Part shown: piece by piece, positions 9,041-18,327 of the stretch
Layout of the letters: each line of letters opens with the position of its first letter
Numbering within the stretch: position 1 is the first letter of the stretch
Origin: Aquimarina mytili
GTDB taxonomy: Bacteria; Bacteroidota; Bacteroidia; Flavobacteriales; Flavobacteriaceae
Direction: 5' to 3'
NCBI RefSeq assembly: GCF_016735115.1
Contig: NZ_JAERQJ010000007.1
Coordinates: 143,897 to 207,896, forward strand
DNA length: 64,000 bases
Position numbers and translations under genes: made by a program
Notes under the pieces: model-generated
Databases searched by the model: none
Told to the model about the DNA's origin: nothing
The model's input: only the letters and a program-made list of their open reading frames with translations

Positions 9041-9793
9041 ATGAGAAAAAAGATTGTTGCAGGAAACTGGAAAATGAATAAAAACCTTTCAGAAACAGAG
9101 GTTTTACTTTCAGAATTAAAGACAAAACTAGGAGCAAGTAAAGAAGCAAATATAATAGTAGCTCCTACATTTACAAATTTGTATAAAGCGACACAAGATT
9201 TGAAAGGATCTTCTATTACTGTGGCAGCTCAAAATATGCATCAGGCAGATAATGGTGCATTTACAGGAGAGATTTCTGCAGATATGCTTAAAAATATTGG
9301 AGTCGAGACCGTAATATTAGGACATAGTGAACGAAGAGCATATTTTGGAGAGACTGATGCTTTGTTAGCAGATAAAGTTAATACGGCTTTAAAGCATGGT
9401 ATGAAGGTTATCTTTTGTTTTGGAGAAGAATTACAAGATAGAAAGAGTAATAGTCATTTTTCTGTTGTAGAAAATCAATTAAAAAATGTGCTTTTTCATA
9501 TTAAAGAAGAACACTGGAAAAATATAGTACTTGCATACGAACCAGTATGGGCAATCGGAACAGGAGAAACAGCTTCTCCTGATCAAGCACAAGAGATGCA
9601 TGCATTTATTCGCAATACAATCGCAAATGCATTCACTCCGTCTATAGCCGATGAGGTATCTATTCTATATGGAGGAAGTGTTAAACCGAATAATGCTGAA
9701 GAGATTTTTGCTAAGCCTGATGTTGATGGAGGACTAATTGGTGGTGCGGCACTAGATGCTAGCAGTTTTGAGGCTATTGCAAACGCCATTTAA
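9041..9793 (+). CDS. tpiA: Triosephosphate isomerase
   Basis: A 250-residue cytoplasmic TIM-barrel enzyme that interconverts dihydroxyacetone phosphate and glyceraldehyde-3-phosphate. Visible active-site elements are AGNWKMN (Lys about residue 11), the catalytic His in ILGHSERR, the catalytic Glu in AYEPVWAIGTG, and the phosphate-binding loops YGGSVKP and GGLIGGAAL. The gene is followed by a clear hairpin terminator. It could take up triose phosphate formed downstream of the xylose pathway encoded later in this window. Confidence 0.98.
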   Translation: MRKKIVAGNWKMNKNLSETEVLLSELKTKLGASKEANIIVAPTFTNLYKATQDLKGSSITVAAQNMHQADNGAFTGEISADMLKNIGVETVILGHSERRAYFGETDALLADKVNTALKHGMKVIFCFGEELQDRKSNSHFSVVENQLKNVLFHIKEEHWKNIVLAYEPVWAIGTGETASPDQAQEMHAFIRNTIANAFTPSIADEVSILYGGSVKPNNAEEIFAKPDVDGGLIGGAALDASSFEAIANAI

Positions 9794-9821
9794 TCGTTAG
9801 AATCACATAAAATATATGTTG

Positions 9822-9851
9822 AAAAGCATTCCAAATAGGAGTGCTTTTTTT
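9822..9851 (+). terminator. Rho-independent terminator after tpiA
   Basis: AAAAGCATTCC (9822-9832) pairs with GGAGTGCTTTT (9838-9848) with one G-T pair, followed by a T run. It lies 28 bases after the tpiA stop. Confidence 0.75.
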
Positions 9852-9864
9852 ATATGTAAAAGCC

Positions 9865-9872
9865 TAACTTTG
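9865..9872 (+). promoter_or_regulatory. -7 box upstream of prmA
   Basis: TAACTTTG fits TAnnTTTG and lies 20 bases before the prmA ATG, just after the tpiA terminator. No clear -33 TTG at standard spacing. Confidence 0.4.
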
Positions 9873-9892
9873 TCGCACAGTAAAAAATAAAT

Positions 9893-10732
9893 ATGTCGAG
9901 CACAAAATATCTAGGGTACTATTTTAATGTTTCTCCAATTCAACCTGCTACAGAAATCTTAATTGCAGAGTTGGGAGAAGCTGGGTTTGAAAGTTTTGTT
10001 GAAACCGAAAACGGAGTCAATGCATTTATTCAAAAAGAAGATTGGCGACAAAATATTTTAGATGATATTTATGTATTAAACTCTGATGAATTTGATATTC
10101 AATTTACTTCTGAAGAAATTGAACAAGTTAATTGGAATAAAGAATGGGAAAAGAATTTTGATCCTATAATTGTAGATGATCTTTGTAGTGTTAGGGCTCC
10201 TTTTCATGATAAACCCAACACTCAATACGATATTGTAATTGAACCAAAAATGTCATTTGGTACTGGTCATCATGAAACTACACACATGATGATTCAGCAT
10301 TTATTAAAAACTGATCTGACCCATAAAAAAGTATTAGATATGGGTTGTGGTACTGGTGTTTTGGCAATTTTATCCGAAATGAAAGGTGCACAACCTATAG
10401 AGGCAATTGATATAGATAATTGGTGCTATCTTAATACTATTGAAAATGTAGAACGAAACGGTTGTCATCATATATCAACATATGAAGGTGATGCTTCATT
10501 GTTATCCGGAAGAAATTACGATATTATTATAGCGAATATTAATCGTAATATCCTACTGAACGATATTAAAACATATGTAAAATGTCTAAATCCGGGAGGT
10601 AAGTTATTTCTAAGTGGATTTTATACAGAAGATTTAGATATGATATCAGAAGAATGCCTAAGTAACGGTCTATCCTTTGTTCGTAATTTTGATAGAAATA
10701 ATTGGATTGCAGCGCTTTATGATTTGAAATAA
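9893..10732 (+). CDS. prmA: Ribosomal protein L11 methyltransferase
   Basis: A 279-residue SAM-dependent methyltransferase that trimethylates residues of ribosomal protein L11. Residues about 1-70 form the substrate-recognition region. The catalytic domain follows, with PKMSFGTGHHETT (about 114-126), the SAM-binding VLDMGCGTGVLAI (about 143-155) and the NIN motif in IIANINRN (about 221-228). The length is normal. It precedes clpS, and each gene has its own apparent -7 box. Confidence 0.95.
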   Translation: MSSTKYLGYYFNVSPIQPATEILIAELGEAGFESFVETENGVNAFIQKEDWRQNILDDIYVLNSDEFDIQFTSEEIEQVNWNKEWEKNFDPIIVDDLCSVRAPFHDKPNTQYDIVIEPKMSFGTGHHETTHMMIQHLLKTDLTHKKVLDMGCGTGVLAILSEMKGAQPIEAIDIDNWCYLNTIENVERNGCHHISTYEGDASLLSGRNYDIIIANINRNILLNDIKTYVKCLNPGGKLFLSGFYTEDLDMISEECLSNGLSFVRNFDRNNWIAALYDLK

Positions 10733-10766
10733 TCATATGTAGATCATTTTAATATTTTAAAGTTAT

Positions 10767-10774
10767 TATATTTG
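10767..10774 (+). promoter_or_regulatory. -7 box upstream of clpS
   Basis: TATATTTG fits the Bacteroidetes -7 consensus and lies 16 bases before the clpS ATG. No well-spaced -33 element is visible. Confidence 0.4.
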
Positions 10775-10790
10775 TAAAAAAAATGTTCCC

Positions 10791-11066
10791 ATGAGTACAC
10801 AAGAAAAAGTTTTAGAAGAAGTACTTGAAAAAACTGCCGATCAAAGTAATAATGAAATTGTTTTATATAATGATGATGTAAATACTTTTGATCATGTGAT
10901 TGAGACATTGATATATAGCTGTGAACATACGCCTTTGCAGGCAGAACAATGCGCTTTGTTAGTGCATTATAAAGGTAAATGCACTGTTAAAACGGGGACC
11001 TATAAAGAATTAGAGCCAAGGTGTTCTAAAATACTTGAAGCAGGTCTAAGTGCTGAAATTGTCTAA
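10791..11066 (+). CDS. clpS: ATP-dependent Clp protease adaptor ClpS
   Basis: A 91-residue adaptor that delivers N-degron substrates to ClpA/ClpC-ClpP. The binding-pocket signature VLYNDDVNTFDHVIETL (about residues 24-40) is intact, including the paired Asp residues that contact the substrate amino-terminus. The HYKGKCTVKTG segment and the short C-terminal helix are also typical. A strong terminator follows within 20 bases. Confidence 0.95.
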   Translation: MSTQEKVLEEVLEKTADQSNNEIVLYNDDVNTFDHVIETLIYSCEHTPLQAEQCALLVHYKGKCTVKTGTYKELEPRCSKILEAGLSAEIV

Positions 11067-11085
11067 ATATTAGATATGAAATAAT

Positions 11086-11114
11086 AAAAAAAAGCCTTTT
11101 TAAAGGCTTTTTTT
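11086..11114 (+). terminator. Rho-independent terminator after clpS
   Basis: An A-rich arm followed by GCC pairs with GGC and a long T run across a short T/A loop (AAAAAAGCC with GGCTTTTTT). It lies 20 bases after the clpS stop. Confidence 0.8.
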
Positions 11115-11116
11115 AT

Positions 11117-11604
11117 GCCTTATTTTTACATTCACGATGAGTACTGTGAATTCAATTTTTTGTTAAATCATGGTATAAATTCTAGATTGATGTTAAATAT
11201 TTAAAATTCTTCAGTATTTAATTTCTAAAAAATCTAAATTTTATAATTTGTAAGAAAAAACTTTCTTTTTCTTGTTTTCTTTGTTAATAGTTTAATCCGC
11301 ATGAGATAGTAATTTTGTCAGTATTTTAGAAGTTTAGAAAAAGAATTTTCTGACAAATTGATAATGTATTTAATCGATTTTTAGTAAAATTTGAAATTAG
11401 AATTTTCTTATTTTTATTAAATTAATCTTACGGTTTTACCGTATTTACAAATAATAGTTTAAAAATTTAACGTATTTTAAAGAAAAAATATCATATCTTC
11501 AAACCGCAATTTTGAAAAAGTTCAAAGTTTTTACATAATTGTAATCTGATAGGACTTAAAAAATTCTATTAGATTTAATAACTACACAAACTCAACTTAT
11601 TAAA
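11117..11604. other. AT-rich intergenic region, no gene seen
   Basis: About 490 bases of very AT-rich DNA between the clpS terminator and the metalloprotease gene. I find no open frame with coding character, no RNA fold and no exact -33/-7 promoter. The leader of the metalloprotease gene probably lies in the last 100-200 bases. Confidence 0.5.
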
Positions 11605-12468
11605 ATGAAAAAAATCAAAGTATTGGCGCTTTGCGCTATTGTGGCTGGTTTTGCCACATCTTGTCAAAAAGAAGACGTTGCTACAGAAACACAAGAAGTA
11701 GTAAAAGAAGAATTATCCAAATCACAAATTGAAGCTCTTAACAAAGCAGGAGTAAATCATGGAGGAGCTAAAATAGTTACCGCCAAAGGTATGTTGCCTG
11801 GCGATAAAGATTTTCAAGCCATAGAGGTTTCTGATTATCTTTTATCGATAGAAGCTTTAGAAAGAGGTGACTATGCTCTTAGCAGCGATGATGGTATAAA
11901 CAAGCAGTATAGAACTAATAATCTGGTTACAGGATCTAATCGTAGCTTTAGAGTAGTAGGGTATACTGGTTCTTGTTGTGCACTTACTTCTAAAATGAGA
12001 ACAGCATTACAATGGGCTGTTAACAATTACAACAGATTAAATACATCACTTAATTTAACACTTGTTTTCCAGAGTAATTTCAACAATAGAGATATGGTTG
12101 TATATAACAATGGCCGAGGTGGTGGAGGTGGATCTGCTGGTTTCCCATCAGGAGGTCAAGCTTTTAAGCGTGTGCAAATTAACGCTGGTACAGATTCTTT
12201 TAGTACTAATGTTGTAGAGCACGTAATGACTCACGAGATTGGACATTCTGTTGGTTTTAGACATACAGATTATGCAAGAAGAAAGTGCGATGGTTCTAAC
12301 GAAGGAACAGCAGGTATAGGAGCTATATTAATCCCAGGAACTCAAAGTGGTAACCAATGGGGTGGTAGCAATATCGATTCTAACTCAATCATGATTTCTT
12401 GTTTTGATGGAAATGAAGATGGAGAATTTAGTCAAGGAGATATTACTGCTCTTAACGCTCTTTATTAA
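11605..12468 (+). CDS. M57-like HEIGH zinc metalloprotease lipoprotein
   Basis: A 287-residue predicted lipoprotein: the signal peptide ends in the lipobox ATSC (Cys20). Residues about 105-280 contain the zinc site THEIGHSVGFRHTD (HExxHxxGxxH, Glu catalytic) and a Met-turn-like segment SIMIS further on. This is the dual-action HEIGH metallopeptidase family (PF12388-like), metzincin-related and usually secreted or cell-surface. A GGGGGS stretch precedes the active site. It stands alone behind a long AT-rich region and is followed by a strong terminator. The substrate is unknown. Confidence 0.88.
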   Translation: MKKIKVLALCAIVAGFATSCQKEDVATETQEVVKEELSKSQIEALNKAGVNHGGAKIVTAKGMLPGDKDFQAIEVSDYLLSIEALERGDYALSSDDGINKQYRTNNLVTGSNRSFRVVGYTGSCCALTSKMRTALQWAVNNYNRLNTSLNLTLVFQSNFNNRDMVVYNNGRGGGGGSAGFPSGGQAFKRVQINAGTDSFSTNVVEHVMTHEIGHSVGFRHTDYARRKCDGSNEGTAGIGAILIPGTQSGNQWGGSNIDSNSIMISCFDGNEDGEFSQGDITALNALY

Positions 12469-12502
12469 GAGATAAAATAAATTAAACTTTGAACTTTTTA
12501 CT

Positions 12503-12533
12503 AACCATCCCGGAAATCGGGATGGTTTTTTTG
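12503..12533 (+). terminator. Rho-independent terminator after the metalloprotease gene
   Basis: A 10-bp perfect stem (AACCATCCCG at 12503-12512 with 12518-12527) and a 5-base loop are followed by seven T. It lies between convergent genes and could serve both. Confidence 0.85.
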
Positions 12534-12542
12534 TTTAGGCTA

Positions 12543-12893
12543 TTATTTTGCCAACAGAATTTCTTTTTCTTTTAGTGCTTCTTCAAGATTTGCGTTTACA
12601 ATCGTAATGCTATTAAAGAACTTACGCCCGTCATCCTTTTTAAAAGAAATCTTAGTGTATCCGTCTTTTTTATCTACTCCGGTAACAATAACACGATTAC
12701 CGATCAACGCTTTATAATTTGGGATGCCCCCCTTTTTGATAATAAAGTTAGTCTTCGGAAAATAGATGTGTTTGTAATGCATCGCAGAAGGTGCACCTAC
12801 GGTTAATATGTCTCCTACAACTATGTCCTTTATGTTCTCCTGACCTTGAGCGCTAAAAAATGATAATAACGTAATGAATATTAGTTTTTTCAT
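12543..12893 (-). CDS. Small secreted protein of unknown function
   Basis: A 116-residue protein with a signal peptide (MKKLIFITLLSFFSAQG) and a short mature part rich in beta-strand-forming residues, including VVGDILTVGAP and a VIVTGVDKKDGYTKISFKKDDG stretch that resembles a small beta-barrel. I do not recognise a family. No lipobox Cys is present, so a soluble periplasmic product is expected. It is convergent with the metalloprotease gene and divergent from the tetR operon. A function cannot be assigned. Confidence 0.7.
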   Translation of the reverse strand: MKKLIFITLLSFFSAQGQENIKDIVVGDILTVGAPSAMHYKHIYFPKTNFIIKKGGIPNYKALIGNRVIVTGVDKKDGYTKISFKKDDGRKFFNSITIVNANLEEALKEKEILLAK

Positions 12894-12997
12894 GACTATT
12901 TTATTGTATTGTTTATATATGGTCGATAATATTATAAAATTATCAATTTTAAATGGTTTTGTAAAATCGAGATGGTTAAATAAAAGTTAATCTATTA

Positions 12998-13025
12998 TTG
13001 TTTAATAGTAATACTTTTATTTTTG
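12998..13025 (+). promoter_or_regulatory. Bacteroidetes-type promoter of the tetR-ABC-hlyD-tolC operon
   Basis: TTG at 12998-13000, a 17-base spacer and TATTTTTG at 13018-13025 fit the Bacteroidetes promoter pattern. It lies about 50 bases before the tetR ATG. Confidence 0.5.
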
Positions 13026-13075
13026 CACTATCTAATTTCATAAGGAAGCTAATGCAAGAATATAAAAATTAACAG

Positions 13076-13762
13076 ATGAAATATTTACTTCAAAATTTAA
13101 AAGTCACTATTAATGATAAAATTTATTTAAAGGATCCAGAATCATCTTCTCTTGGTAAACGAATTATAGAGAATAGCATTCTAATGATTGATCAAATGGG
13201 ATTTGAAAGTTTTACATTTAAGAAGTTAGGAGTACAAATTGGATCTAATGAGAGCTCTATTTATCGTTATTTCGAAAATAAACATAAGCTTTTACTATAT
13301 CTAACATCATGGTATTGGGGATGGTTAGAATATCAGCTTGTGTTTTCAACAAACAGTATTGCTGACTCTAAGAAAAAACTGAAAATGGCTATAGAAATTA
13401 TTACAAGAACTATCGAAGAAGATTCATCGTTCTCACATATTAATGAGGTGCTCCTGAGTAAAATTGTCGTTAATGAAAACTCTAAATCCTATCTTACAAA
13501 AGAAGTGGATAAAGAGAACAAAGAAGGCTATTTCTCGATATATAAAAGACTAGTAGCAAGAATCAAAGACATGATTATTGATGTTGATAAAACGTATATG
13601 TATCCATCAAGTCTTGCCAGTACGATTATTGAAGGAGCGCTACATCAACATTTTCTGAAAGATCACTTTTCTTCCTTAACAGATTGCACCATGGAAAATA
13701 CCCCAACTAAATATTTTACAGAATTGGTCTTTAACTCTTTAAAAGGAAATGTAGATGGATAA
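13076..13762 (+). CDS. TetR/AcrR family transcriptional regulator
   Basis: A 228-residue regulator. The N-terminal helix-turn-helix (about residues 25-72) contains the typical GFESFTFKKLGVQIGSNESS recognition region followed by IYRYFENKHKLLLYL, the TetR hallmark. The helical C-terminal domain has no recognisable ligand signature. Its last bases overlap the start of the ABC transporter gene (13755-13762), so it heads the export operon and probably autoregulates it (inference). Confidence 0.88.
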   Translation: MKYLLQNLKVTINDKIYLKDPESSSLGKRIIENSILMIDQMGFESFTFKKLGVQIGSNESSIYRYFENKHKLLLYLTSWYWGWLEYQLVFSTNSIADSKKKLKMAIEIITRTIEEDSSFSHINEVLLSKIVVNENSKSYLTKEVDKENKEGYFSIYKRLVARIKDMIIDVDKTYMYPSSLASTIIEGALHQHFLKDHFSSLTDCTMENTPTKYFTELVFNSLKGNVDG

Positions 13763-15422
13763 AAACTTATTGACTGCTTGGCAAAGGCTAATAGGACTTT
13801 TGCAATTAGATAAGAAAGATATTCTACAAACATTTTATTATGCAATATTCGCCGGATTGGTAAATTTATCATTACCACTTGGTATACAGGCGATTATCAA
13901 CCTTATTCAAGGGGCTCAAATAAGTACTTCATGGATTGTTTTAGTGGTTTTAGTAACGTTAGGTGTTGCATTTGTAGGGTTGTTACAATTAATGCAGATC
14001 AGAATTATAGAAAATGTACAGCAAAAGATATTTACAAGGGCTTCTTTTGAGTTTTCGTATCGTTTTCCAAAAATTAAAATGAGCGAATTACGGGATTATT
14101 ACCCGCCTGAGTTGGCGAATCGTTTTTTTGATACGCTAACGGCTCAAAAAGGATTAGCCAAAATCCTGATAGATTTTCCGGCCGCACTAATACAAATCAT
14201 TTTTGGATTAATGCTACTGTCGTTTTATCACCCTTTCTTTATTATATATGGACTGTTGTTGATAGGGTTGATCTATGTGGTATTTAAGTATACGGCTCAA
14301 CGAGGTTTAGAAACTAGTTTAAAAGAATCAAAAAGTAAATATAAAGTAGCGCATTGGATTCAAGAGGTTGCTAGAACTATTGTTAGTTTTAAACTTTCCG
14401 GAAAAACGAATCATGCTTTAGACAAAAATGATGCTTTGGTAACCGAATATTTGGATGCTCGCGAAAGTCATTTTAAGATTTTGATTTTACAATTTATCCA
14501 AATGATTGGATTTAAGGTATTAGTAACTGCGGGATTATTAATTATAGGAGGAATACTAGTAATCAATCAGGAAATGAATATAGGTCAGTTTGTTGCGGCA
14601 GAGATTATTATTGTATTAGTTATTGGTTCTGTAGAGAAATTGATCGTAGGATTAGAATCCTTTTATGATGTATTAACTTCTATGGAAAAACTTGGGCAGG
14701 TTGTAGATAAAGAACTTGAACCTCAAGATGGAGAAAAGCCATTTCGCGATCAAGAAGAATATACGGTAGAATTATCGAATATCACTTATAACGCTCCAGG
14801 CAATACAAAAACAATATTAAATGATGTTTCTCTTACGATAACTCCAAGTTGTACCATATTGATTCAAGGGCCTAATGGTTCTGGTAAAACAACATTACTT
14901 CGTTTAATAGCGGGCTTAATTGAACCCACTCGTGGTAATATTTATGTTAATGATGTAGAACTAAGAGGAGTAAATCTAAACTATTACAGAGCACACTTAG
15001 GACAATCATTAACAGAAGAATCTCCTTTTGAAGGTACGTTATTAGAAAATATAACTTTTGGCGATGAAACCATATCCCATGAAGATGTGTATTGGGCGTT
15101 AGAAAAAGTTGGATTAACACAATTCGTAAAAGAACAGCCTAAAGGATTAAAAACAATATTATACCCAGAAGGAAAACAAATATCATATAGTGTATCCAAA
15201 AAAATAGTTTTAGCCAGAAGCATCGTTAGAAAACCAAACCTTTTAATTTTAAAAGATCCCCTGGATCAGTTTGATGAAAAAGAAGTAACAAGAATAATGG
15301 ATTTTCTTACCGACCCATCGAGCCCCTGGGCTTTGGTTGTTGTAAGTCAAAACCAAAAATGGATCCAACGATGCGGTAGAATAATCAACATCGAGAATGG
15401 TAAAATAGTAAGCGAAAAATAG
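13755..15422 (+). CDS. ABC exporter subunit with degenerate ATPase motifs
   Basis: A 555-residue fused membrane/ATPase protein. The membrane domain spans residues about 20-305. In the ATPase domain Walker A is intact (GPNGSGKTT, 372-380) and a Q-loop Gln is present (Gln417). The rest is unusual: the LSGGQ signature is replaced by SYSVSKK (about 477-483), Walker B reads LLILKDP so the usual Asp-Glu pair is Lys500-Asp501, and the switch His is Gln532. The context (hlyD and tolC follow directly) indicates a type I secretion or efflux role. It may hydrolyse ATP poorly, need a partner, or act by another mechanism. Confidence 0.85.
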   Translation: MDKNLLTAWQRLIGLLQLDKKDILQTFYYAIFAGLVNLSLPLGIQAIINLIQGAQISTSWIVLVVLVTLGVAFVGLLQLMQIRIIENVQQKIFTRASFEFSYRFPKIKMSELRDYYPPELANRFFDTLTAQKGLAKILIDFPAALIQIIFGLMLLSFYHPFFIIYGLLLIGLIYVVFKYTAQRGLETSLKESKSKYKVAHWIQEVARTIVSFKLSGKTNHALDKNDALVTEYLDARESHFKILILQFIQMIGFKVLVTAGLLIIGGILVINQEMNIGQFVAAEIIIVLVIGSVEKLIVGLESFYDVLTSMEKLGQVVDKELEPQDGEKPFRDQEEYTVELSNITYNAPGNTKTILNDVSLTITPSCTILIQGPNGSGKTTLLRLIAGLIEPTRGNIYVNDVELRGVNLNYYRAHLGQSLTEESPFEGTLLENITFGDETISHEDVYWALEKVGLTQFVKEQPKGLKTILYPEGKQISYSVSKKIVLARSIVRKPNLLILKDPLDQFDEKEVTRIMDFLTDPSSPWALVVVSQNQKWIQRCGRIINIENGKIVSEK

Positions 15423-15429
15423 ATAGGGC

Positions 15430-16782
15430 ATGTTAAATATTTCACCTAATAAGCTAAATAAGACAATTGATCTTTCTGAGTATAGAGCAGTTCAAAAAGT
15501 CTTTCATAAAAGGCACTATAAATACTTTAATCGTTTTCTTAAAGTGTTTACTGTTCTGGCAATAATTGTGCTTTTTCTACCTTGGACCCAAAATATATCA
15601 GGTAAGGGGTTTTTAACAACTTTGAAACCCGATCAACGCCCACAAACTATACAGTCACCTATCCCGGGCAGGATAGAAAAATGGTATGTGCAAGAAGGTG
15701 ATTTCGTAAAAAAAGGAGATACCATACTTTTCGTTTCCGAAGTGAAAAATGAATATTTCGACCCCAATTTAGTGGAAAGAACAGGGCAGCAGATCAAAGC
15801 TAAGTCCATGGCTGTGACCTCGTATCAGGAAAAAGTAAAAGCCCTAGAAAACCAGGCCGGAGCATTAATCAATGAGCGTGCACTTAAATTAAAACAGGCA
15901 AATAATAAGTTAATACAATCCAAACTTAAAGTACAAAGTGACAGTATTGATTTTGAAGCTGCCAAGACCAATATCAATATTGCTCAGCGTCAATATGATC
16001 GAATCGTTCAATTAGAAAAAGAAGGATTAAAAGCATTAACCGATGTTGAAGAAAAGCGTTTGAAATTGCAAGAGACACAAGCAAAAATAATCTCTCAGGA
16101 AAACAAACTTTTGGCTAGTAAGAATAATGTGATCAATGCACAAATAGAGATGAATCGTATCCAGGCCGAATATGCAGACAAAATTGCAAAGTCGCGTAGT
16201 GATAAATTTACGGCGCAATCAAATCAATTCGATTCTGAAGCACAAGTAACTAAGTTAGAGAATGAATATACCAATTATGAGATGCGCAATGATATGTATT
16301 ATATCAAAGCCCCCCAAAGCGGATATATTAATAAAGCATTGTATTCAGGAGTTGGTGAAACATTTAAAGAAGGTGATAAGTTGGTCAATATTATGCCTTC
16401 AGATTATGAGCTTGCTGTAGAGACTTTTGTAAGACCTATAGATCTCCCATTAGTTCATATTGACGAAAAAGTAAGAATACAGTTTGATGGTTGGCCGGCA
16501 ATCATATTTAGTGGTTGGCCTAATGTGTCTTATGGGACGTATGGAGGAAAAATTGTAGCCATAGAAACTTTTATAAGTGACAACGGAAAATATAGGGTGC
16601 TTATAGCACCTGATCCTGATGATTATGATTGGCCAAAAGATATCCGTGTAGGTTCTGGGGCAAATTCTATGGCTTTATTAGAAGATGTACCCATCTGGTT
16701 TGAGTTATGGCGAAAACTCAACGGATTTCCACCTAATTATTACCAACCCAATACAAATATTGCTAAATCTGAAAAGAAGTAA
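15430..16782 (+). CDS. HlyD family membrane fusion protein
   Basis: A 450-residue periplasmic adaptor of a tripartite exporter. One N-terminal membrane helix (about residues 37-55) is followed by a split biotinyl-lipoyl-like domain (QSPIPGRIEKWYVQEGDFVKKGD near 70-92 and KAPQSGYINK near 290), a long coiled-coil hairpin (about 110-280, rich in Lys, Gln and Glu) and a C-terminal beta-barrel region. It starts 7 bases after the ABC gene and ends one base before the tolC ATG. It should link the ABC subunit to the outer-membrane channel. Confidence 0.9.
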   Translation: MLNISPNKLNKTIDLSEYRAVQKVFHKRHYKYFNRFLKVFTVLAIIVLFLPWTQNISGKGFLTTLKPDQRPQTIQSPIPGRIEKWYVQEGDFVKKGDTILFVSEVKNEYFDPNLVERTGQQIKAKSMAVTSYQEKVKALENQAGALINERALKLKQANNKLIQSKLKVQSDSIDFEAAKTNINIAQRQYDRIVQLEKEGLKALTDVEEKRLKLQETQAKIISQENKLLASKNNVINAQIEMNRIQAEYADKIAKSRSDKFTAQSNQFDSEAQVTKLENEYTNYEMRNDMYYIKAPQSGYINKALYSGVGETFKEGDKLVNIMPSDYELAVETFVRPIDLPLVHIDEKVRIQFDGWPAIIFSGWPNVSYGTYGGKIVAIETFISDNGKYRVLIAPDPDDYDWPKDIRVGSGANSMALLEDVPIWFELWRKLNGFPPNYYQPNTNIAKSEKK

Positions 16783-16783
16783 A

Positions 16784-18187
16784 ATGAAGAAAAATCTTTG
16801 GTATGGCTTTTTGTTTTTAGCGACAGTGTTTTATGCTCAAGAGGCAGATACAACTACGCTCAATTTTAAAGAGTATTTGGGATACGTAAAAAAGTATCAT
16901 CCAGTAGCAAAACAAGCACAATTAAATATAGATATTGGGCAAGCTAACTTAATGAAAGCTAGAGGTGGTTTTGATCCTAAAATGGAGGTAGATTATAATC
17001 GAAAAAAGTTTAAAGGATCCGAATATTATGATTTATTAAATGCTACATTTAAAATCCCTACCTGGTATGGAATAGAGTTTAAAGGTGGTTTTGAACAAAA
17101 TGATGGGGAGTTCTTGAATCCACAAAATTTTGTACCAGAAGATGGACTTTTTAATGCGGGAATTTCAGTTTCGGTAGCTCAGGGTTTATTGATTAATAAT
17201 CGTATGGCTACTTTAAGAAAGGCCAAATTTTTTAGAGAACAAACAAAAGCAGATAGAGATCTTTTAGTGAACCAAATCTTATATGATGCTTCTTTAGCGT
17301 ATTTTGATTGGTTGAGGGCATATAAAGAAAAAGAAATTTATGATAACTTCTTAGATAATGCTAAAATACGATTCGAAGGAATCAAAAAGAGTGCATATGT
17401 AGGAGATAGAGCGGCTATAGATACAGTAGAAGCTAAGATCGCTTATCAGAACAGGGCTTTAAATTTAGAACAAGCGAAAGTAAAATTAATGAAATCGGCA
17501 TTAGAACTTTCTAATTTTTTATGGTTAGAAGATAATGTTCCGGTAGAACTGCAGTCCAATGTGATTCCAGATATTAATGTTGAAGAAGATATCGATAATA
17601 CCCTAGAGATTCAAGGAAACCCCTTGGATAGTTTTACCATCGAAAATCATCCGAAGTTAAGGTCATTAAATTATAAGATTGAAGGCTTAGAGGTAGATAG
17701 AAAACTTAAAGCAAATAAGTTGCTTCCCAAGATTGATTTGGAATACAACTTTTTGACTGAAACTCCAGATGTTGGAAACTCATTTAATACAGCAGAGTAT
17801 AAAGGTGGGATTTCTTTTAGATTTCCACTTTTTCTAAGGAAAGAACGAGGGGATTTAAAATTAGCGAAATATAAGGTTCAAGATGCGCAGTTTGAACGAG
17901 AAACCACTCAATTGCAAATTAGAAATAAAGTAATGGCTATTTATGTAGAGTTGGAATCTTTTATCAATCAGAATGAACTGATATTTAATATTGTTAATGA
18001 TTATAATACCTTGCTTGCAGCCGAAGAACGCAAATTTAGTTTTGGGGAGAGTTCTTTGTTTTTGATTAATTCTCGAGAAAAAAGTCTCATTGATGCAAAA
18101 TTAAAAGAGATCGAAGTACAAAATAAATTCTTTACAACAAAAGCCAAACTATTTAATAGCTTGGCACTTAATCCAGTTAACCTTTAA
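16784..18187 (+). CDS. TolC family outer membrane efflux protein
   Basis: A 467-residue outer-membrane channel protein. The ATG at 16784 gives a clean signal peptide (MKKNLWYGFLFLATVFYAQ); a longer in-frame extension inside hlyD is less likely. Two repeated helical regions (about residues 25-235 and 290-465) have the OEP pattern of long alpha-helices with beta segments such as GGISFRFPLFLRKERG. It completes the ABC-HlyD-TolC set for one-step export across both membranes. The substrate is not encoded nearby in any obvious form. Confidence 0.9.
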   Translation: MKKNLWYGFLFLATVFYAQEADTTTLNFKEYLGYVKKYHPVAKQAQLNIDIGQANLMKARGGFDPKMEVDYNRKKFKGSEYYDLLNATFKIPTWYGIEFKGGFEQNDGEFLNPQNFVPEDGLFNAGISVSVAQGLLINNRMATLRKAKFFREQTKADRDLLVNQILYDASLAYFDWLRAYKEKEIYDNFLDNAKIRFEGIKKSAYVGDRAAIDTVEAKIAYQNRALNLEQAKVKLMKSALELSNFLWLEDNVPVELQSNVIPDINVEEDIDNTLEIQGNPLDSFTIENHPKLRSLNYKIEGLEVDRKLKANKLLPKIDLEYNFLTETPDVGNSFNTAEYKGGISFRFPLFLRKERGDLKLAKYKVQDAQFERETTQLQIRNKVMAIYVELESFINQNELIFNIVNDYNTLLAAEERKFSFGESSLFLINSREKSLIDAKLKEIEVQNKFFTTKAKLFNSLALNPVNL

Positions 18188-18327
18188 TCTGAAAAAAAGT
18201 AGTACTTAAAAATATTTTGAAATTCTTAAGAGTTCTTTTTCATTATGAGTTAAGCAAACATCTTTTCGCTTTACACCATTATTACTTATTCATTTAACCT
18301 TTAGCAATCGTTCAGGATATAAGAGAA

